The notes: generated by a model not told the origin, from the letters alone. A stretch of 64,000 bases of DNA from Desulfosediminicola ganghwensis (GCF_005116675.2 NZ_CP050699.1:3858501-3922500); one strand, 5' to 3'. Shown: positions 23,135-33,044, numbered from the stretch's first letter. Numbers and translations are program-made.

Positions 23135-25390
23135 CTACTCAAGGGTACCCATGTAGTTAAAGGTCGGCAGCTTCGGTTTCCTGGCGTTGCCGCTCATCCT
23201 CTCCGCAAGATCCTGAAGATCTTTCTTGCCGGAAAGGCCGCCTGTCAGATCCACAACCGCAAAGTCAATCCCCATTGACTTCAGATCATACAGATAGGGC
23301 AGCAAAGAAAACGGTCTGGCTGGTCTGGTCTGGGTAAAACCATCCTTTTTGCTGATTACAAACCCTTCCTGCTTGGGACTGATAACAGGCTTGTTGTACT
23401 GGAAAAACGATGCAGCGAGTCTGGCTGTAAACAATGGCGGAGCACCATAGACAGTCATGCCAAGTCGCATTGTTCGTCTGCCACCAGTCTTTCTCGAAGC
23501 GGGAACACCCATTTGCTTATAACCCTGCACGGCGTTCTGAATGCTTTCACGGTCTGCCTCCATCGCCAACTGCACAGACTCAAAACCAGCTTCCGCCGCA
23601 AACAACAATGCCTGGTTGTTGAGCAGGTTCAAACTGTGATCGGCAGTAAGGAAAACTTTTTCACCGTCAAAAAGATCTATCTGGCTGACATGGCTGACCT
23701 GAAAACAACGGAACCCGGAACGAATAAGCATCGAGATATGCTTTTTCATTCTGCTGAGTTCCCTGTCAAGCATAATGGGCGGCAATGCCCAGGTCACACT
23801 TTTGGACTGTTTACCGAGCAAACGTTTAAGCTGGCCTGCATCGCGAACGCTGTTTTTATCCAGGGTTATAATATACTTATCCGGCCGCAAGACCATGCTG
23901 GCAAGAATCGGCTTGGCCGAGTCGAGCTTAAGCCACCAATCCATGGGAAGCTTAACCTTAACAGTCTCACCATGATTCTGCCGCTTCCCCTTTTGCTGCT
24001 GTTTCTTCCTCGGTGGCTGCTTCAGGGGTTCTTTACTGGCAAATGCAGGGTCGTGCGCGGTATCGTAAACTCTCTCCTTGACCGAAATCAGGTGGGGTAA
24101 GAGTTTTTTTCGTGCCCTGCCAATTTCGTGAGCAGCATCAGCTACCGCAAGCTTTGTCCCGTAGCCACCACCTTTGCCGACATCAACCTTATAAAGGTCG
24201 ATATGTTTCCAGCTCTTATCAAAAGCTTTCTCCGGGAGAAGCAGATCAGCATTTTCACCGGCGGCAACATAATCAACCTCTGCCCCGCGAAGAAACAACT
24301 TTCTCAGACTGAAAGCCAAGCGCTCGCCTGAAGGCTCAAGATGCAGGCGCACCCTGTCTCCGACGGCCAGCCCCTCTTTCAATTCAACCCGAAGCATCCC
24401 CTGTCTGGCAGCGCCCCTGGCGCGACCCAGGTGAAGCCCCATATTACCGGAGTGGTGCGGGGTAATCGCCTCTGCAGGCTGAGGTGTGAAAAAGTAGCCG
24501 GAACTCACTTTGCGGCTCATCGCCTGATCTACCAGAATTTTGGCCTCACCCAAAGCTTCTTTGTACGAGCTTTCCGGTGCATCCATCACCTTGCGGTAAG
24601 CACGTACCACCTTTTCCACATACAGAGCGGAACGCAGGCGACCCTCGATTTTCACAGAGGCAACACCCAATTCCCGGAGATCTTTTACAACCTCAAGTCC
24701 GTCGAGATCATTCATCGAAAAGAGATAACTCCCCTTTCCCCGATGACTATCCGGTCGGCTACCGCCTCTCGCCCCGGAACGCTGGCCGGAGTTAGTTCCG
24801 TAGGAACGCCGGCAGGGCTGTACACATCTGCCACGCAGCCCGCTTTTGCCCCCCAGATATGAGGAAAACAAGCAGTACCCGGAATAGGAAAAACACATGG
24901 CACCATGCACAAAAACCTCAAGCTCCACATCGGTGCGCCTGGCTATGGCTTCTATTTCGGCCAGGGTCAACTCTCGTGCCAGCACCACCCTGCTACAGCC
25001 CATACGGGCCAGTAACTCAACACTCTGCAGGTTATGTGCTGCCATCAGAGTGGAAGCATGAATCTGTAATTCGGGGAAATAACGACGAACGAGATTAATA
25101 ATACCCAGATCCTGGACAATCAGCCCATCAGGGGCCAGATACTCGAGAACTCCAAGAGTTTCAATAACCTCAGTGAGTTCTTTCTCAAGAATCATACTGT
25201 TTGCGGCCACGTAGATTTTCTTGTCGTGGCGGCGACAGTGGGCAATCATTGCACCTATCTCTTCCAGGCTGAGATCCCGGGCGAGATTTCTGGCATTGAT
25301 ACCAGGTGCACCGACATAAACTGCATCCGCCCCGGCTTCCAGGGCGGCATAAAAATTCTCTACATTCCCGGCAGGGGCCAGTAATTCCAT
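23135..25390 (-). CDS. Peptidase U32 family protein (RNA-hydroxylation type)
   Basis: The 751-residue protein starts MELLAPAGNVENFYAALEAGADAVYVG, the U32 signature, and continues with a TIM-barrel-like half and the DUF3656-like C-terminal half. The conserved cysteine block is present near residue 175: CFSYSGYCLFSS, then RGRCVQPCRR. Related proteins (RlhA, TrhP) take part in hydroxylation of 23S rRNA or tRNA and use these Cys residues for an iron-sulfur centre; a protease role is doubtful. It ends the minus-strand cluster hslR-purH'-purN-pyrR-U32. Confidence 0.85.
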   Translation of the reverse strand: MELLAPAGNVENFYAALEAGADAVYVGAPGINARNLARDLSLEEIGAMIAHCRRHDKKIYVAANSMILEKELTEVIETLGVLEYLAPDGLIVQDLGIINLVRRYFPELQIHASTLMAAHNLQSVELLARMGCSRVVLARELTLAEIEAIARRTDVELEVFVHGAMCFSYSGYCLFSSYLGGKSGLRGRCVQPCRRSYGTNSGQRSGARGGSRPDSHRGKGSYLFSMNDLDGLEVVKDLRELGVASVKIEGRLRSALYVEKVVRAYRKVMDAPESSYKEALGEAKILVDQAMSRKVSSGYFFTPQPAEAITPHHSGNMGLHLGRARGAARQGMLRVELKEGLAVGDRVRLHLEPSGERLAFSLRKLFLRGAEVDYVAAGENADLLLPEKAFDKSWKHIDLYKVDVGKGGGYGTKLAVADAAHEIGRARKKLLPHLISVKERVYDTAHDPAFASKEPLKQPPRKKQQQKGKRQNHGETVKVKLPMDWWLKLDSAKPILASMVLRPDKYIITLDKNSVRDAGQLKRLLGKQSKSVTWALPPIMLDRELSRMKKHISMLIRSGFRCFQVSHVSQIDLFDGEKVFLTADHSLNLLNNQALLFAAEAGFESVQLAMEADRESIQNAVQGYKQMGVPASRKTGGRRTMRLGMTVYGAPPLFTARLAASFFQYNKPVISPKQEGFVISKKDGFTQTRPARPFSLLPYLYDLKSMGIDFAVVDLTGGLSGKKDLQDLAERMSGNARKPKLPTFNYMGTLE

Positions 25391-25415
25391 ACTACTCTAC
25401 AACTCTTAAGCTAAA

Positions 25416-25961
25416 TTAACTTTCAACTACGACCGCATTACTATCGGAATTTTCTTCAAGCAAAACCTGAATTCGTTCCTTTGGTAAAATTGTGGTCTGC
25501 ATACCGACAAAATCAGGCTGAATGGGCAACTCCCTGCCACCGCGATCGACCAGAGCGGCCAGCTGTATGCAGGTTGGTCTTCCATAATCCATCACGGCAT
25601 CCATCGCAGCGCGAATTGTTCTGCCAGTGAAGATAACATCATCAACCAGAATAAGATGTGAATTGTCCACATCAAATGGTATGTCGGTGGTTCGTACTAC
25701 AGGGTTTTGCGACATCAAACTCCAGTCATCCCGGTACAGGTTTATATCGAGACTACCGTAGTGCACTTCTGCAATATCCTCACCCACCAGCTCCTTGAGT
25801 GTGGCAAATAGCCGCTGCGCCAGAAAAACGCCGCAGGTATGAATTCCGACTATTGCCAGGCTACTAGCCGCCTGGTTTCGCTCTAAAATCTGCAGGGCGA
25901 TCCTCTTGATTGCAAGATCTATATCCTGCGAGTTCATTATGGTACGTTGTACTTTACTCAC
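25416..25961 (-). CDS. pyrR: PyrR: pyrimidine operon attenuator / uracil phosphoribosyltransferase
   Basis: The 181-residue PRTase-fold protein has the PRPP loop LILVDDVIFTGRTIRAAMD and the PyrR-type start with ILERN and IVGIHTCGV, then LDINLYRDD. In some bacteria PyrR binds pyr mRNA; the uracil PRTase activity is conserved. The start GTG (25961) overlaps the purN stop by four bases, which implies coupling. Confidence 0.93.
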   Translation of the reverse strand: MSKVQRTIMNSQDIDLAIKRIALQILERNQAASSLAIVGIHTCGVFLAQRLFATLKELVGEDIAEVHYGSLDINLYRDDWSLMSQNPVVRTTDIPFDVDNSHLILVDDVIFTGRTIRAAMDAVMDYGRPTCIQLAALVDRGGRELPIQPDFVGMQTTILPKERIQVLLEENSDSNAVVVES

Positions 25962-26539
25962 GCTTTCACCCGTTTCCAGAAAAATTCCACCCCTCGCTCA
26001 GCCACCCGGTTAATCGCCTCGGGAAAAGCCTCACATTCCAAGGCAAACACCTTGGAAGCAATTGTGTCTGCATCGTCATCATAGTCGAGGTCAACGGTCT
26101 TCTGGAGAATGATCGGCCCTTCATCATACTTGTCATCGGCGAAATGCACAGTGCAACCACTCACTGTACAGCCCCGATCCCTTACGGCCTGGTGCACGTG
26201 ATGACCATAAAACCCATCACCACAAAAGGAAGGAATCAGTGATGGATGAATATTAATCACATTTTTAGCAAGATGCTCAGGCGGGGAATACAGCTTCAGG
26301 TAACCAGCAAGGCAGATAATATCCACAGAATAATCCTGTAGTATATCATTGATCGCTGCATTGTCCGTGGCGTGGAAAGCCGGATACCCATAGTTCCGTG
26401 CCTTTTCAAGCCCCAGGGCACCATCAACATTTGAGATAACCACCTGAATATCACCCTTCAGGGTACCAGCCTGAATACGCTCATGAAAGTTATCCAGAGT
26501 TCTGCCACTGCCAGATAACAGGACCGCCATTTTTAACAT
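25958..26539 (-). CDS. purN: Phosphoribosylglycinamide formyltransferase
   Basis: PurN transfers a formyl group from 10-formyl-tetrahydrofolate to GAR in purine synthesis. The 193-residue protein shows AVLLSGSGRTLDNFHE (GAR site), LAGYLKLYSPP, NIHPSLIPSFCG with the catalytic Asn-His, and the HFADDKYDEGPIILQ block with the catalytic Asp. It starts at ATG 26539, preceded by GGAGAG. It lies three bases after the IMP cyclohydrolase gene, so the two purine genes are coupled. Confidence 0.95.
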   Translation of the reverse strand: MLKMAVLLSGSGRTLDNFHERIQAGTLKGDIQVVISNVDGALGLEKARNYGYPAFHATDNAAINDILQDYSVDIICLAGYLKLYSPPEHLAKNVINIHPSLIPSFCGDGFYGHHVHQAVRDRGCTVSGCTVHFADDKYDEGPIILQKTVDLDYDDDADTIASKVFALECEAFPEAINRVAERGVEFFWKRVKA

Positions 26540-26542
26540 AAT

Positions 26543-27163
26543 TTACTCTCCGGCAAAATATTCGTTGGAATCCACATCAACCTTTTCCAGCCAGGCTGAA
26601 ATCACAGTGTCATATTTCGCTGTAAGGGCAAATACCTTGCGAGCAAGCTTAAAGCGGGTTTTGAGTGTTGTATTGCCGGTTTCCCTGATCTCTTTGATTA
26701 CCTGTGGGTAATCGGCAGGATCAACGATGACGGTTACATCGTGAAAATTCTTTGCTGAAGAACGCAGCATGGTCGGTCCACCGATATCGATGTTCTCGAT
26801 AGCGTCGGCCAGAGAGCAATCGGGGTCCGCTACAGTTTTTTCAAAAGCATAGAGGTTCACCGCAATCAAGTCGATATTCTGAATGTTGTGCTGGGCACAC
26901 TGACTCCGATGACTCTCGTTCGCCCTCTGGTTAAGTATACCGCCATGAACTTTGGGGTGCAGGGTTTTCACCCGGCCATCGAGCATTTCCGGAAAACCGG
27001 TAAATTCAGAAACATCCTTGACCGTTATACCAGCCTCACGGATCTTTTTGGCGGTACCACCGGTTGAAAGTATCTCAACGCCCAGATCAGCGAGTTCCTG
27101 GGCAAACCCCTCAATACCTGATTTGTCGGTCAAGCTGATCAGCGCGCGCTCAATTTTAGCCAT
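26543..27163 (-). CDS. purH: Stand-alone IMP cyclohydrolase (N-terminal half of PurH)
   Basis: The 206-residue protein is only the IMP cyclohydrolase domain, which closes FAICAR to IMP; usual PurH is about 520 residues with a C-terminal AICAR transformylase, absent here. Key blocks are [68 protein letters not shown] and [15 protein letters not shown] 27163 with GGAGGAG before it is preferred to TTG 27175. The stop is followed after a few bases by purN, so this is a natural end rather than a frameshift. A separate transformylase must exist elsewhere. Confidence 0.9.
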   Translation of the reverse strand: MAKIERALISLTDKSGIEGFAQELADLGVEILSTGGTAKKIREAGITVKDVSEFTGFPEMLDGRVKTLHPKVHGGILNQRANESHRSQCAQHNIQNIDLIAVNLYAFEKTVADPDCSLADAIENIDIGGPTMLRSSAKNFHDVTVIVDPADYPQVIKEIRETGNTTLKTRFKLARKVFALTAKYDTVISAWLEKVDVDSNEYFAGE

Positions 27164-27175
27164 TCTCTCCTCCAA

Positions 27176-27577
27176 TCAATCTTTACGAATAAATGCTTTT
27201 ATTTTTCTTCGATCACGCTTATCGGGCTTGGCAGTAGGATGCACATGACCTGCATTCATCATTCGCCGCATATCCCTTTGATTTTCACGCTCCCGAATAC
27301 TTTCTTCCGTCTCTTCATACAACAGTCTCGCCTCACTGGCCGGTCTTCTCATACTGGCTACGGCGAGTACTTCTATGTGAAATTCATCTTGGCCTTTACT
27401 TATTACCAGCTTATCTCCCTCCTGCACATTTCTGGCCGCCTTCACTCTGGTATTGTTCAAATGTACCTTACCGCCATTGACAGCCTTAGCCGCTAAAGAC
27501 CGCGTCTTGAAAAAACGTGCAGCCCATAGCCATTTGTCTATACGTACATGAGGAACCTGACCTGATGAAGTTTCCAT
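27176..27577 (-). CDS. hslR: Hsp15-like S4-domain RNA-binding protein
   Basis: The 133-residue protein has an S4 domain: VRIDKWLWAARFFKTRSLAAKAVNGGKVHLNN, then RVKAARNVQEGDKLVIS, followed by a basic tail (KPDKRDRRKIKAF). Hsp15 (HslR) binds stalled 50S subunits carrying peptidyl-tRNA. Length and domain order fit HslR. It is the first gene of a minus-strand cluster with purine and pyrimidine genes. Confidence 0.9.
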   Translation of the reverse strand: METSSGQVPHVRIDKWLWAARFFKTRSLAAKAVNGGKVHLNNTRVKAARNVQEGDKLVISKGQDEFHIEVLAVASMRRPASEARLLYEETEESIRERENQRDMRRMMNAGHVHPTAKPDKRDRRKIKAFIRKD

Positions 27578-27886
27578 ACTCTGACCTGATCAATTTCTTT
27601 GGCCCGAATTGTGCCTGGAAGGTAACAACTAAATTTTCTGAATTGGACTGTACAGGTTACACCGATTTCACCTGAAACGCTTGAAAAATTGTTGCGATAG
27701 ATTTTCTCACCGAAAAGAGTATTGTCTGCCATTCGAAAAAAGGGTAAGTAAGTTTCTTACAGGAATCACCGTTACCTGTCCGTTTTGCTCGGATCAGACA
27801 CGCCTCATTTCCCGATTCAATTACATCAGGAATTAAGGGCATGTCTTTCCGGCTTTAAATTTTATAACCTAAGGTACGAGAGGGTT
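27578..27886. other. Intergenic stretch between hslR and folE2
   Basis: About 310 bases hold the promoter regions of the two divergent genes. I see no gene or known riboswitch here. Confidence 0.5.
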
Positions 27887-28624
27887 ATGCACATCCAAGC
27901 TGTCGGCATAAATAATATTCACACTCCCGTTAAAGTGCTCCAGAAAGGTGGTGGCCTGCAACATACTATCGCCACTATCAGCATGCAGGCCAAGCTACCC
28001 AGCTCAAAACGGGAGAGCTGTGTCGAGACGTTCACGAGCATCCTCAACCAGTCCCTTGATGAACTGAGCTGGGAAAGCTTCGGAGAGATCCTGCGGGAAG
28101 TCCAGAGCGCCCTGGGTTCACAAAGCGCCCGACTGGAAATGACTTTCCCTTATTTTATCGAGAAAAAAGCACCCGTCACCGAGACTCGCAGCCTCATGGA
28201 GTACAGCTGCACTTTTTCTGGCGGAATAGGTGAAGCTGAAGGGCTGACCCTGAGTGTCGCCGTACCTGTTACCACGTTATGTCCGTGTTCCAAGGAAATC
28301 AGCCAGCACGGAGCACACAACCAGCGGGCCGAGGTTAAACTCAATGTGGAGATGAAGAAGTTCGTCTGGATAGAAGACCTGATTAGCCTCGTTGAACAAT
28401 CAGCTTCCTGTGAACTCTATGCTCTCTTAAAAAGACCGGACGAAAAGTATGTAACGGAAAGAGCTTTCAACAATCCGATGTTCGTTGAAGACGTAGTTCG
28501 CAAGGTGGCTGAATCTGCAATGGCCCACCCTGAAATAGATCGGTTTTCCGCCAGTGTTGAGAGTTTTGAGTCCATCCATAAGCATAGTGCCTACGCCTAT
28601 GTGGATAGTGACGAAATCCGCTAG
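27887..28624 (+). CDS. folE2: GTP cyclohydrolase FolE2 (GCYH-IB)
   Basis: The 245-residue T-fold enzyme converts GTP to 7,8-dihydroneopterin triphosphate, the first step of folate synthesis (and preQ1). The family block VPVTTLCPCSKEISQHGAHNQRAEV contains the metal-binding Cys. Other marks are ETFTSILNQ and, near the end, FSASVESFESIHKHSAYA. ATG 27887 follows GAGAGGG; longer in-frame readings lack the family's start. It stands alone. Confidence 0.95.
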   Translation: MHIQAVGINNIHTPVKVLQKGGGLQHTIATISMQAKLPSSKRESCVETFTSILNQSLDELSWESFGEILREVQSALGSQSARLEMTFPYFIEKKAPVTETRSLMEYSCTFSGGIGEAEGLTLSVAVPVTTLCPCSKEISQHGAHNQRAEVKLNVEMKKFVWIEDLISLVEQSASCELYALLKRPDEKYVTERAFNNPMFVEDVVRKVAESAMAHPEIDRFSASVESFESIHKHSAYAYVDSDEIR

Positions 28625-28695
28625 CTCCTGAAAATGGTTCGGAATAACTGCTGTTAAACTCTGAATTGCTGAGATTGCCTGCCTACCTTGTTCAA

Positions 28696-29115
28696 TTACG
28701 AGTAGACAATCTCAGTCCCGACTTTTTTGCTGCAACTATCGATAAAACTGCTAAGGGACTCAGCCTGGTACGCCGTGAGACCAACAAACTCAAAAAAACA
28801 ATTGGGCGGCACAGGCAAAGCTTTACGTTTTTCCCGGTCTGAAACGAGGCGCTCCACCCGCCGACACTCAAGCCCCTGTATAGCGGTACCATTGTTACAA
28901 TTGAGCAGTTCAACATCATCCAGCCTGATAACCCTGTCCGTCATCCCCACCAGGCTTCTGCAGGCGATGCCTCCGGAACTGATATCGATTATCTCAGCCA
29001 GGTTCTCCGCGCTACAAAGCAAGGCATCATGCAGCACCTTGAAGCGTCTGTACTTCCGTCGTTCCATGGGCTGAATCTTGGCTTTTTTCGCTTTCACCTT
29101 TGTGTGTGTAGTCAT
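28696..29115 (-). CDS. PilZ-domain protein
   Basis: The 139-residue protein has a basic N-terminal tail and a PilZ domain with the c-di-GMP-binding RxxxR (ERRKYRRF) and D-x-S-x-x-G (IIDISSGGIACR) motifs. It should act as a small c-di-GMP receptor. The output partner is unknown, because no motility or polysaccharide gene is adjacent. It stands alone on the minus strand. Confidence 0.85.
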   Translation of the reverse strand: MTTHTKVKAKKAKIQPMERRKYRRFKVLHDALLCSAENLAEIIDISSGGIACRSLVGMTDRVIRLDDVELLNCNNGTAIQGLECRRVERLVSDREKRKALPVPPNCFFEFVGLTAYQAESLSSFIDSCSKKVGTEIVYS

Positions 29116-29281
29116 CTCCCAGCCTCTGTATTATGGAAAACAGCAAGACCAAAACCTAACACACATTAAGAGTAATACGTTTCGTTGAATTACACAATAG
29201 CGGGTTTATATGAGTGGAGTGGCAGTACAGACTCTTCAGAGGAAAGCGAGAAATTACAGTATATTAAACAAGCAAAACACA

Positions 29282-29482
29282 TTATTTGCGGAACCACCAG
29301 AGGATCAGGGAGATAACAACACTTATGACGATACAGGTTGTTATCGGCATAAAGAAACGAAAATTGTCGCGATTGACGACAATATCGCCAGGGAGACGTC
29401 CAAAAGGAATCTTCTGAAGCCATGGCCAGAGAAGACCGATTATTATGACGATAACGCCTATTGTGATGAGGTTCTTATTCAC
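29282..29482 (-). CDS. DUF2905 small membrane protein
   Basis: The protein of about 66 residues has two hydrophobic helices (IGVIVIIIGLLWPWL and ITTCIVISVVISLILWW) around the family signature GRLPGDIVVNRDNFRFFMP. DUF2905 proteins are widespread with no known function. GTG 29482 (VNKNLITIG) is preferred; TTG 29506 would add eight residues. Confidence 0.85.
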   Translation of the reverse strand: MNKNLITIGVIVIIIGLLWPWLQKIPFGRLPGDIVVNRDNFRFFMPITTCIVISVVISLILWWFRK

Positions 29483-29506
29483 AGTGTCCACTTGCGAAGA
29501 GTACAA

Positions 29507-29809
29507 TCCATCTACCAGTTATACCTCACGCCATTATCCCGGTTGATCAGTAAAAATCAACAAAGACTACCTGCTGTATTAAATCATATGGGGGATTCGA
29601 CAGACACGCGAAATATTCAGGTCATATTTCAGAACACGTCATAATCGTCATTTCAGCAGCATGCAACCGGCCAAACGGATCCTATCAACCCGGACAAAGG
29701 CCTACCAAACCAGTAATATGCTGCAATCTCAATAGCACTATAGTTGTCACAGATAAAACAAACCGGATACTATCAATAAATCAAAGGAGAATGTACCCGG
29801 TGCATATCG
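29507..29809. other. Intergenic stretch
   Basis: About 300 bases between the DUF2905 gene and the aminotransferase gene, without a recognised gene or RNA structure. Confidence 0.5.
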
Positions 29810-31009
29810 TTACGCGGCACAGGCAATACTATCGCGATACTGCTCAAAAGCCCTGGCAAGCCTCTGCATACCTTCTTTAATGGATACAGGTTCTGTACAG
29901 GAAAAATTCAGTCGGAATGTAGACTTCCCTTTCCCGGAGGTATAAAATGCCGCCCCAGGCACAAAAACCACTTTTTCTTTTACCGCGAACTCAAAGAGTT
30001 CCATTGCGTCATAACCTGCTGGCAGTTGCCCCCACAGAAACATTCCACCCTCAGGTTCCCAAAGCTTAACTTCCCCCGGCAAACATTCATGTGCCGCAGC
30101 CACCATCGCCTTACACTGCTGGCCATAGGCTTTGATGATTATTTCAAGATGGGAATCGAGATCGTTATCTTGCAAATATTTTGCCAGAATGTACTGATTG
30201 ATACTTGCCGTATGTAAATCTGCAGCCTGCTTGGCAATAAGCAATTTTTCATACAGTGGTTCGGGTGCCACCAGCCAGCCAACCCTGAAACCCGGCGCTA
30301 CTGTCTTGGAAAATGAACCCAGGAGCACAGTATGCTCAGGGCAATAGTGATAAAACGATTTCTGGGCCACTCCGCTAAAACGCAACTCCCCATAGGGGTC
30401 ATCCTCTACCAGAACAATCCCCTTATCCTTTACAACTTCGGCCACTTTCTCCTTCGTTGCATTGGTATATGTGACCCCTGAAGGGTTTTGGAAATTGGGC
30501 ACGGTGTAAAGCAATTTCGCCTTACTTTTACCTGCGGCCGTAACCAGGGCCTCAGTGTCGAGACCATCTTTACAGACCGGAACAGGCTCAAATCGAGGTT
30601 CATACATGGACAGAGACTGAATCGCTCCAAGATATCCGGGCTCTTCGATCAATACGGTATCACCCTCATCGATCATGACCTTGCCAACCAGGTCAAGAGC
30701 CTGCTGGGAGCCGGTTGTAATCAGGATTGAATCCACCGGGATTTCGATCCCTTTTTTCAGCCGGTACCTGTCTGCGATAATCTTCTTGAGCTCGGCAATC
30801 CCTTCTGAATTATTGTACTGAAGGGCATCTGCACCATATTCGGCAAATACTGCACTCGTCGCCGCCTCGATGCCACGTACCGGAAAGTATTTCCTATTAG
30901 GCAATCCACCGGCAAATGAAATAATTTCGGGATCAAGTGACACTTTTAATATTTCCCGTATAAACGACCGAGGTACAGTAGCCATTCTTTGTGCAAACAT
31001 CTCTTCCAT
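29810..31009 (-). CDS. PLP-dependent aminotransferase (2-aminoadipate/aromatic type)
   Basis: The 399-residue fold-type I enzyme shows IISFAGGLPNRKYFP, ITTGSQQALDLVGKV, YTVPNFQNPSGVTY, VEDDPYGELRF (cofactor ring), LLGSFSKTVAPGFRVGW with the PLP-binding Lys and, near the end, TFRLNFSCTEP with the carboxylate-binding Arg. This is the group of 2-aminoadipate (LysN) and multi-substrate aminotransferases; the exact substrate is not clear. The RBS AAAGGAAAT stands before the ATG. It lies 246 bases from cobO. Confidence 0.88.
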   Translation of the reverse strand: MEEMFAQRMATVPRSFIREILKVSLDPEIISFAGGLPNRKYFPVRGIEAATSAVFAEYGADALQYNNSEGIAELKKIIADRYRLKKGIEIPVDSILITTGSQQALDLVGKVMIDEGDTVLIEEPGYLGAIQSLSMYEPRFEPVPVCKDGLDTEALVTAAGKSKAKLLYTVPNFQNPSGVTYTNATKEKVAEVVKDKGIVLVEDDPYGELRFSGVAQKSFYHYCPEHTVLLGSFSKTVAPGFRVGWLVAPEPLYEKLLIAKQAADLHTASINQYILAKYLQDNDLDSHLEIIIKAYGQQCKAMVAAAHECLPGEVKLWEPEGGMFLWGQLPAGYDAMELFEFAVKEKVVFVPGAAFYTSGKGKSTFRLNFSCTEPVSIKEGMQRLARAFEQYRDSIACAA

Positions 31010-31255
31010 TGTAATTTCCTTTCGGTGGGTACTACCAATTGTAAATGCGGCAGAGTACTTGAACTATGCCGGAAACGGCAAAGAGGAATGAAGTATATTC
31101 AGCAGAAAGACCAACGCAGGTGACAATGATATCACCTGTTCCACTTGCCCGGTTCCCTGAACCAGAGCCGGAATTATACTGTACCAAGACGAAAAAGTAT
31201 ACGAATATGAAACATTGAGAAGCTTTACTGCGATCACGAACCCTGAAACATACGG

Positions 31256-31813
31256 TTAATAATCAATACCGGGTTGTGGCTCAATGTCCTTACGATAGGC
31301 ATGTTTTATCTCACGTACCTCGCTCACAGTATCAGCCCTTGCCACAATTTCCGGGTGAGCATCACGACCGGTCAGAATCAGGTGCAATTCAGGTGGTCGA
31401 TTATCAAGAATTTCCAAAACTTGTTCAAGATCAACCAGTTTGAGGTCAAGGGCGTTGTTGATCTCATCAAGTATAATGACCTGATATTTCCCGGATCGTA
31501 TTTTTTCATTAACAAGGAGCAATGCCTGCTGTGCATTTTCACGGTGCTCAGAGTGTGGATATGGATTGCCCTGTATGCCACAAAAGCCTTTACCGGTAGC
31601 ATAGAGTTCAACCAGTCCGCCCAGGAGTTTAACACCATCCCACTCCCCGGAATAGATATCCCCTTTCATGAACTGGATAATAGAAACATGCAGTCCGTGT
31701 CCGGCGGAGCGCAACGCCATTCCCATGGCGCTGGTGGTTTTGCCTTTACCTTGCCCCGTAAGTACCACCAGCAGCCCTTGTTTTTTTTTGGGCACCAACT
31801 TGGTGATCTCCAT
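31256..31813 (-). CDS. cobO: Cob(I)yrinic acid a,c-diamide adenosyltransferase
   Basis: The 185-residue ATP:corrinoid adenosyltransferase of the CobA/CobO type attaches the 5'-deoxyadenosyl ligand to cobalt in cobamides. The P-loop GQGKGKTTSAMGMALR is near the N-terminus, followed by IIQFMKG, a VIILDEINNAL block (Walker B) and HLILTGRDAHPEI. The RBS GGAGGAAAAGAG stands before the ATG. Together with the cobalamin-riboswitch gene at 47649 it suggests active cobamide synthesis or salvage. Confidence 0.95.
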   Translation of the reverse strand: MEITKLVPKKKQGLLVVLTGQGKGKTTSAMGMALRSAGHGLHVSIIQFMKGDIYSGEWDGVKLLGGLVELYATGKGFCGIQGNPYPHSEHRENAQQALLLVNEKIRSGKYQVIILDEINNALDLKLVDLEQVLEILDNRPPELHLILTGRDAHPEIVARADTVSEVREIKHAYRKDIEPQPGIDY

Positions 31814-31860
31814 ACTCTTTTCCTCCCGGGCAGGGCAGCAGAGAAAACCTATCTTCCCCC

Positions 31861-32076
31861 TTACTGGCCGAATCCCTGAAATTTTTTCCTGAAATCTGAT
31901 GATTCCTTCTCACCATCCAGCATCCTTTTCAGAATGTTAAATTCATTACTGGCAACACGTAGTTCACCACGCAGGTTATCCTGCTCAGCAAGGCCTGCTG
32001 TCTCCATTTTTTTCTCAATTTCGTTTACTTTCTGTTGCGCGCGGTAAAGATCACGGGCAATCGCTTTAATGGACAT
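31861..32076 (-). CDS. Small coiled-coil protein (71 aa)
   Basis: A conserved-looking 71-residue protein, MSIKAIARDLYRAQQKVNEIEKKM, with the RBS AGGAGAAAAG before the ATG. It is Glu/Lys-rich with a regular spacing of hydrophobic residues, so probably a coiled coil. No domain is recognised. It ends 47 bases before cobO starts, so it is likely co-transcribed with it. Confidence 0.7.
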   Translation of the reverse strand: MSIKAIARDLYRAQQKVNEIEKKMETAGLAEQDNLRGELRVASNEFNILKRMLDGEKESSDFRKKFQGFGQ

Positions 32077-32300
32077 GTATTACTTTTCTCCTAGGAAAAA
32101 TTGCTGAACTTCTATAGTTTCTTAACATATAGTAACATCATTCTGGCTAAACCGGCTAACTCAAGCCATCTCGGCAATGATGACCACACAGAATTGATTG
32201 TTTTCCTAACCTCGCATACCGCTCAATCCTCTAAAAGAGAAAGGTAATATTAAAATGAGCTGCATTCAAAGACAATCCTCCAAAACAGGAAACTGACAAT

Positions 32301-33011
32301 ATGAAACGTATACTCACATCATTTATTCTATCGACCCTCCTCCTGTATCCCGCGTTCGTCACCCAGGCCGCAGAAAATGACGCAAATCGGTCTATAACGG
32401 TTACCGGAAACAGCTCTGCAACTCTTCCCGCAGAAACGGCAACTATCCACGGGCAGGTAAAAGTAGTGAGTGATTCCACTGAGAATAGCTACTTGAAAGT
32501 AGTCGAGATTCTGGTCGAATTATCCACGAAAGTTCAGGAGCTTGGCCTGAAAAAAACAGATATCATCGCAGGGGCGATTGGCCAAAGGGAAGAATATGAA
32601 TACAGTGCGAACATTCGCAAGCCTAAGGGATTCTCTGCCACAAGCAATATTTTGTTAAAAGTGAGTAACGTAAAGGATGCATATAAAATCCATAACGAAC
32701 TCTCACATTTTCAGAATCTTACCATACTCACAACAGAATTTGGTCTGAAGGACCATGCCAAGGCTAAAGGGGACACTCTCGAGCAAGCCTTGGCCAACAG
32801 CAAAAGAAAGGCAGAGCTTATGGCAAACTCCATTGGCGCACAGCTTGGTCCTGCCCTTACCATAGAAGAGACAACTGCCAATCCATACCCAATGGGTCGG
32901 TCAGAAATGATGCTGCAGCACTCTCCGGCACCTTCCAGCCCGGTATCGATAACCACCACAGGATCAGTCACCATAGAAAGCAGTGTGCGAGTGAAATTCC
33001 AGCTTCAGTAG
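32301..33011 (+). CDS. SIMPL-domain (DUF541) periplasmic protein
   Basis: The 236-residue protein has a signal peptide (cut near TQAAEN) and a SIMPL domain: RSITVTGNSSATLPAETATIHGQVKV, a KVQELGLKKTDI segment, then FSATSNILLKV, and the conserved QALANSKRKAELMANSIGAQLG. Functions of this family are poorly known; some members affect stress or envelope signalling. The RBS CAGGAAAC stands before the ATG. It is followed by a strong hairpin (33045-33083) between convergent genes. Confidence 0.85.
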   Translation: MKRILTSFILSTLLLYPAFVTQAAENDANRSITVTGNSSATLPAETATIHGQVKVVSDSTENSYLKVVEILVELSTKVQELGLKKTDIIAGAIGQREEYEYSANIRKPKGFSATSNILLKVSNVKDAYKIHNELSHFQNLTILTTEFGLKDHAKAKGDTLEQALANSKRKAELMANSIGAQLGPALTIEETTANPYPMGRSEMMLQHSPAPSSPVSITTTGSVTIESSVRVKFQLQ

Positions 33012-33044
33012 TTAGACTCAACACTATTGATAATCTCCTGCATA

